Shown here piece after piece: positions 6,560 through 8,556 of a DNA stretch of 8,556 bases. Below the pieces are notes generated by a model, which saw only the letters and a program-made list of their open reading frames with translations, was not told the origin of the DNA and did no database searches. How positions within the stretch are numbered: the stretch's first letter is position 1; each line of letters begins with the position of its first letter. The stretch is from Lysobacterales bacterium (GTDB taxonomy: Bacteria > Pseudomonadota > Gammaproteobacteria > Xanthomonadales > S139-57): assembly GCA_026993285.1 (NCBI GenBank), contig JALWTZ010000069.1, forward strand, positions 1 through 8,556, in the 5' to 3' direction. The position numbers and the translations under genes are program-made.

Positions 6560-7335
6560 AGCCAGCCCGGCACATGGTTGTTATCACCCGCCCGCCCGCA
6601 CAGGCTGAAGCATTGCTGCAAGCCCTGCGGAACACAGGTACTCCCATACTGCACCAGCCGGTACTGCAAATTCTGCCACCGGTAGACCCGGTTGCCCTGC
6701 AGCGGGCACTGGAAGCTGAAAGGCATCGCTATTCCCTGGCCCTGTTCACCTCACTCAACGCGGTACAACAGGCCGCAACCCTCATCCACCTGCCCGACTG
6801 GCTGGCGGGCAAAAGCGTGTTTGCCGTGGGTCAGGCCACCGCGCAATGGCTGGCCGAACATGGTGTCAGCGAAGTACAGGTACCCGCCAGGAAACAAACC
6901 TCCGAAGGCCTGTTGGCCCTGCCCGCCCTGCAACAGGGGCCCGGTCAGGCGGCCCTGTTCAACGCCGCCGGCGGGCGCACCCTGCTGCAGCAAACCCTGC
7001 GCCAAAGGGGGTTTGTAGTAGAGGAATACCATGTCTACCGGCGAGAGACCATGAAAACCCCCTCCCCGGCCTTTCAACAGGCGGTCAGCGAACGACAGCC
7101 CCTGCTGCTGACAGCCACCAGCACCGCCATGCTGGAAGGGCTGCTGGCCATGACGGGAGAACAGCACAAGGCCTGGCTGTTGCAGCAACCGCTGGTCGTC
7201 ATCTCCCCGCGCATGGCCGAACAGGCCCGCCGACTGGGTTTTGCGCAAATCCTCCAGGCCGCCAATGCCTCCAACCCAGCCCTGTTGCAGCAAATCCAAC
7301 AGTGTATGGGCCAGGAACCGGCATCCAGTTCGTGA
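6556..7335 (+). CDS. hemD: Uroporphyrinogen-III synthase
   Basis: The enzyme cyclises hydroxymethylbilane and inverts ring D to give uroporphyrinogen III, the branch point to haem, sirohaem and cobalamin. The family is poorly conserved, but the 259-residue product has its usual marks: VVITRPPAQAEALLQAL near the N-terminus (8-24), LFTSLNAV (63-70), FAVGQATAQWL (89-99), TSEGLLALP (115-123), AAGGR (137-141), VYRRE (160-164), LLLTATSTAMLEGLL (183-197) and a second-domain VVISPRMAEQA (214-224). Its ATG overlaps the hemC stop (ATGA), a standard coupling of consecutive pathway enzymes. The only GGAG upstream is 14 bases away, so coupling probably matters. The next gene is not hemX or hemY, which follow hemD in many gammaproteobacteria. 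No clear hairpin terminator follows. Confidence 0.93.
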   Translation: MKPARHMVVITRPPAQAEALLQALRNTGTPILHQPVLQILPPVDPVALQRALEAERHRYSLALFTSLNAVQQAATLIHLPDWLAGKSVFAVGQATAQWLAEHGVSEVQVPARKQTSEGLLALPALQQGPGQAALFNAAGGRTLLQQTLRQRGFVVEEYHVYRRETMKTPSPAFQQAVSERQPLLLTATSTAMLEGLLAMTGEQHKAWLLQQPLVVISPRMAEQARRLGFAQILQAANASNPALLQQIQQCMGQEPASSS

Positions 7336-7431
7336 ACCATTTGGCAATCTGCGGCCCGGCCCGTGTATCGTCTCTGGTACGGAATATCGTGGATTGATAA
7401 CCTTGTGAGCTCTGGATCATGGTAACGGGGT

Positions 7432-8028
7432 ATGCGCGCAAATCTCACCTACAAGGAAAGTCCCACGCTCACGCGCCTGCTCAATGAGGCGCGTGGCGGC
7501 AGTCGTCAAGCCATGGAAGAAATCATTCCCTTGGTTTACGAGGAACTGCGACAACTGGCGCATGGGCAACGCGCCCTGCTGAAAGAAAGCACCCTGAACA
7601 CCACCGCGCTGGTACATGAGTTGTTTGTTCTGCTGCAACAGCGGGAGTCCTTGCAACACTGGAAGGATCGACGCCACTTCTTTGCCACCGCCGCGCTGGC
7701 CATGCGCTCCCTGCTGGTGGATCATGCCCGGGCCTTGAGTACGCAAAAACGTGGTGGTGGCCTGTCGCCGGAACCCCTGCAGGAAAACCAGCATGCGGAA
7801 GAAGCGCCCTATCTGTGGTTGCTGCAACTGGATCAGGCGCTGGACACGCTGGCTGAACACAACCCGCGGGCCCGTGACATCGTGGAGCTGCGCTTCTTTA
7901 CCGGTCTCAATGAGGCCGAAGTGGCCCGCCAGCTGCAAATCAGCCGCAGCACCGCGGCCAGGGAGTGGCGCAAGGCGCGTGCCTGGTTGTCTTTGTACAT
8001 GGAGCAACCCCCTGGGATGGAGGAATAA
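7432..8028 (+). CDS. ECF-family RNA polymerase sigma factor (Ser/Thr-kinase-linked type)
   Basis: The 198-residue product is a small group-4 sigma factor with regions 2 and 4. It resembles the ECF-type family TIGR02999 (Sigma70_ECF): LVYEELRQLAHG (34-45), TALVHELFVLL (58-68), HFFATAALAMRSLLVDHARA (82-101), KRGGG (106-110), VELRFFTGLNEAEVARQL (151-168), and a recognition helix-turn-helix around ISRSTAAREWRKARAWL (170-186). Members are often encoded beside Hanks-type Ser/Thr kinases and lack a classical anti-sigma partner; no kinase is seen here, although the window ends soon after. The start ATG gives the expected N-terminus, with only a weak GGGG before it. The 96-base gap after hemD holds a TTGATA (7394-7399) but no convincing -10 at the right spacing, so transcription may be independent or read through from hemD. 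The next gene is convergent. Confidence 0.88.
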   Translation: MRANLTYKESPTLTRLLNEARGGSRQAMEEIIPLVYEELRQLAHGQRALLKESTLNTTALVHELFVLLQQRESLQHWKDRRHFFATAALAMRSLLVDHARALSTQKRGGGLSPEPLQENQHAEEAPYLWLLQLDQALDTLAEHNPRARDIVELRFFTGLNEAEVARQLQISRSTAAREWRKARAWLSLYMEQPPGMEE

Positions 8029-8107
8029 ACCTGGTCTTGCAATGAGCTGATTCAGGCCAGCCAAAAAACACTTCCCTGTGCGGAATAATCACACCAGCGA
8101 CCAGTTC

Positions 8108-8556
8108 TCAGTAACGCCAGCGTTTTTCCAGGCTGTCCGAAAAAAGGATATCGCTGTTATCCCCGGTTACCCGGCCTGAGAAACCCGTGATATTAACAGC
8201 ATACATTCGACTGGATTTTGCCGGCCCATCCCAAGCCAGTCGCCATTGACCTGAGCCATAACGGTTATAGCCAAGCAAGTCACTCTTGTAGAAGGGAATG
8301 CCAGCAATTTTTCCAGCGGTATCAAAACCAACCAGTACCTCACCATTCCCTTCATTGACATGGATCGAATCCAGGTTCAAGTGGTTGGCTAGTTTGATAT
8401 TGATTCTTCCAGCACCCGTGTTCAAGCTATCCAGAAAGAAATAGGCTATTCCGGAAGTTGTGATCCCGATGATATCGTTTTTGGAAATAGCAAACATACT
8501 GCTTAGAAATCCACCACTTTGGGGTTCGAAATCCTGATCAAAGGAAAACAGTTGAT
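8108..8556 (-). CDS. C-terminal part of an unrecognised repeat protein (5' end outside window)
   Basis: The frame runs from the right edge to a TGA at 8110-8108, giving 148 visible residues. An internal ATG at 8497 has no Shine-Dalgarno and the frame stays open above it, so I read this as the tail of a larger protein. I do not recognise the family. The sequence is rich in Gly, Asn, Asp, Ser and aromatics, as in secreted beta-rich proteins. Two units align: one beginning KNDIIG (residues 25-30), the other KSDLLG (90-95); each closes with a second motif (GEVLVGFD at 71, NSDILFSD at 133) and the period is about 65 residues. The DxL-G pattern loosely recalls FG-GAP/VCBS propeller repeats. GC is near 46% by hand count, well below the neighbours, which suggests horizontal transfer. 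It is convergent with the sigma-factor gene, 79 bases apart. Confidence 0.65.
   Translation of the reverse strand, partial: QLFSFDQDFEPQSGGFLSSMFAISKNDIIGITTSGIAYFFLDSLNTGAGRINIKLANHLNLDSIHVNEGNGEVLVGFDTAGKIAGIPFYKSDLLGYNRYGSGQWRLAWDGPAKSSRMYAVNITGFSGRVTGDNSDILFSDSLEKRWRY
8291..8484 (-). repeat. First of two ~65-residue protein repeats
   Basis: This stretch encodes residues about 25-89 of the visible tail, opening KNDIIGITTSG and later GEVLVGFDTAG. It aligns with the following stretch (8111-8289), which opens KSDLLGYNRYGSG and later has NSDILFSDSLE. Identity is modest and lies mainly in the D-[IL]-[IL]-G openings and the later acidic-hydrophobic motif; the DNA itself is not obviously repeated, so the duplication is old. 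More copies may lie beyond the window. Confidence 0.45.

Noticed and set aside
7328..7337. GTTC-GT-GAAC around the hemD stop as a hairpin.
   Set aside because: A four-base stem with a two-base loop is not stable, and no T-run follows.
7394..7423. TTGATA with a CATGGT-like -10 before the sigma-factor gene.
   Set aside because: The -10 matches only 3 of 6 positions, and a sigma gene of this type may use other promoter sequences.
8063..8089. Possible terminator for the minus-strand gene: a TTCC/GGAA stem followed by GTG and six Ts.
   Set aside because: The stem is only four base pairs, too weak to call an intrinsic terminator.
8031..8104. Inverted repeat CTGGTC (8031-8036) and GACCAG (8099-8104) flanking the convergent gap.
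   Set aside because: Only six base pairs with a 62-base loop and no adjoining T-run in the right place; likely chance.
1..8556. CRISPR arrays, tRNA or rRNA genes, insertion sequences, riboswitches.
   Set aside because: No direct-repeat array, cloverleaf-like sequence, transposase motif or long structured leader was seen; the window is nearly filled by coding sequence.

Overview
The window looks like the chromosome of a gammaproteobacterium of moderately high GC (hand counts near 60% in the left and middle parts). The separate-subunit glycyl-tRNA synthetase (glyQ, glyS), the hemC-hemD pair and an AlgZ/AlgR-type two-component system next to hemC all fit that class; algZ-algR-hemC-hemD is a linkage known from Pseudomonas. 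No species can be named from sequence alone. The layout differs from Pseudomonas: hemH and a PilZ gene sit directly upstream of the kinase, and the usual hemX and hemY do not follow hemD.

Left block, minus strand (1-2418): glyQ and glyS overlap by 4 bases, and glyS is cut by the left edge after 498 codons. They are transcribed leftwards from a short divergent region (2419-2520) with a perfect TATAAT box.

Middle block, plus strand (2521-7335): PilZ protein, ferrochelatase (hemH), AlgZ-like histidine kinase, AlgR-like LytTR response regulator, then porphobilinogen deaminase (hemC) and uroporphyrinogen-III synthase (hemD). PilZ-hemH-kinase-regulator are abutting or overlapping (0, 23 and 23 bases), so they are almost surely one transcript. 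A 53-base gap before hemC carries a promoter-like element whose expected start point is the A of the hemC ATG, so hemC may be made from a leaderless message. HemC and HemD make uroporphyrinogen III and HemH inserts iron in the last step, so three steps of haem synthesis flank a sensor-regulator pair and a likely c-di-GMP-binding protein. AlgR/LytTR-like nonamers lie in both gaps around this block, which suggests but does not prove autoregulation.

Right block (7336-8556): an ECF sigma factor of the ECF-type family often paired with Ser/Thr kinases (no kinase is seen here), then a convergent, 5'-truncated minus-strand gene of clearly lower GC (about 46%). Its product ends in two tandem repeats of about 65 residues, loosely like FG-GAP/VCBS propeller repeats. 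This gene is the only plainly unfamiliar one and looks acquired.

There are no RNA genes, CRISPR arrays, insertion sequences or gene-free stretches over 300 bases that I can support.
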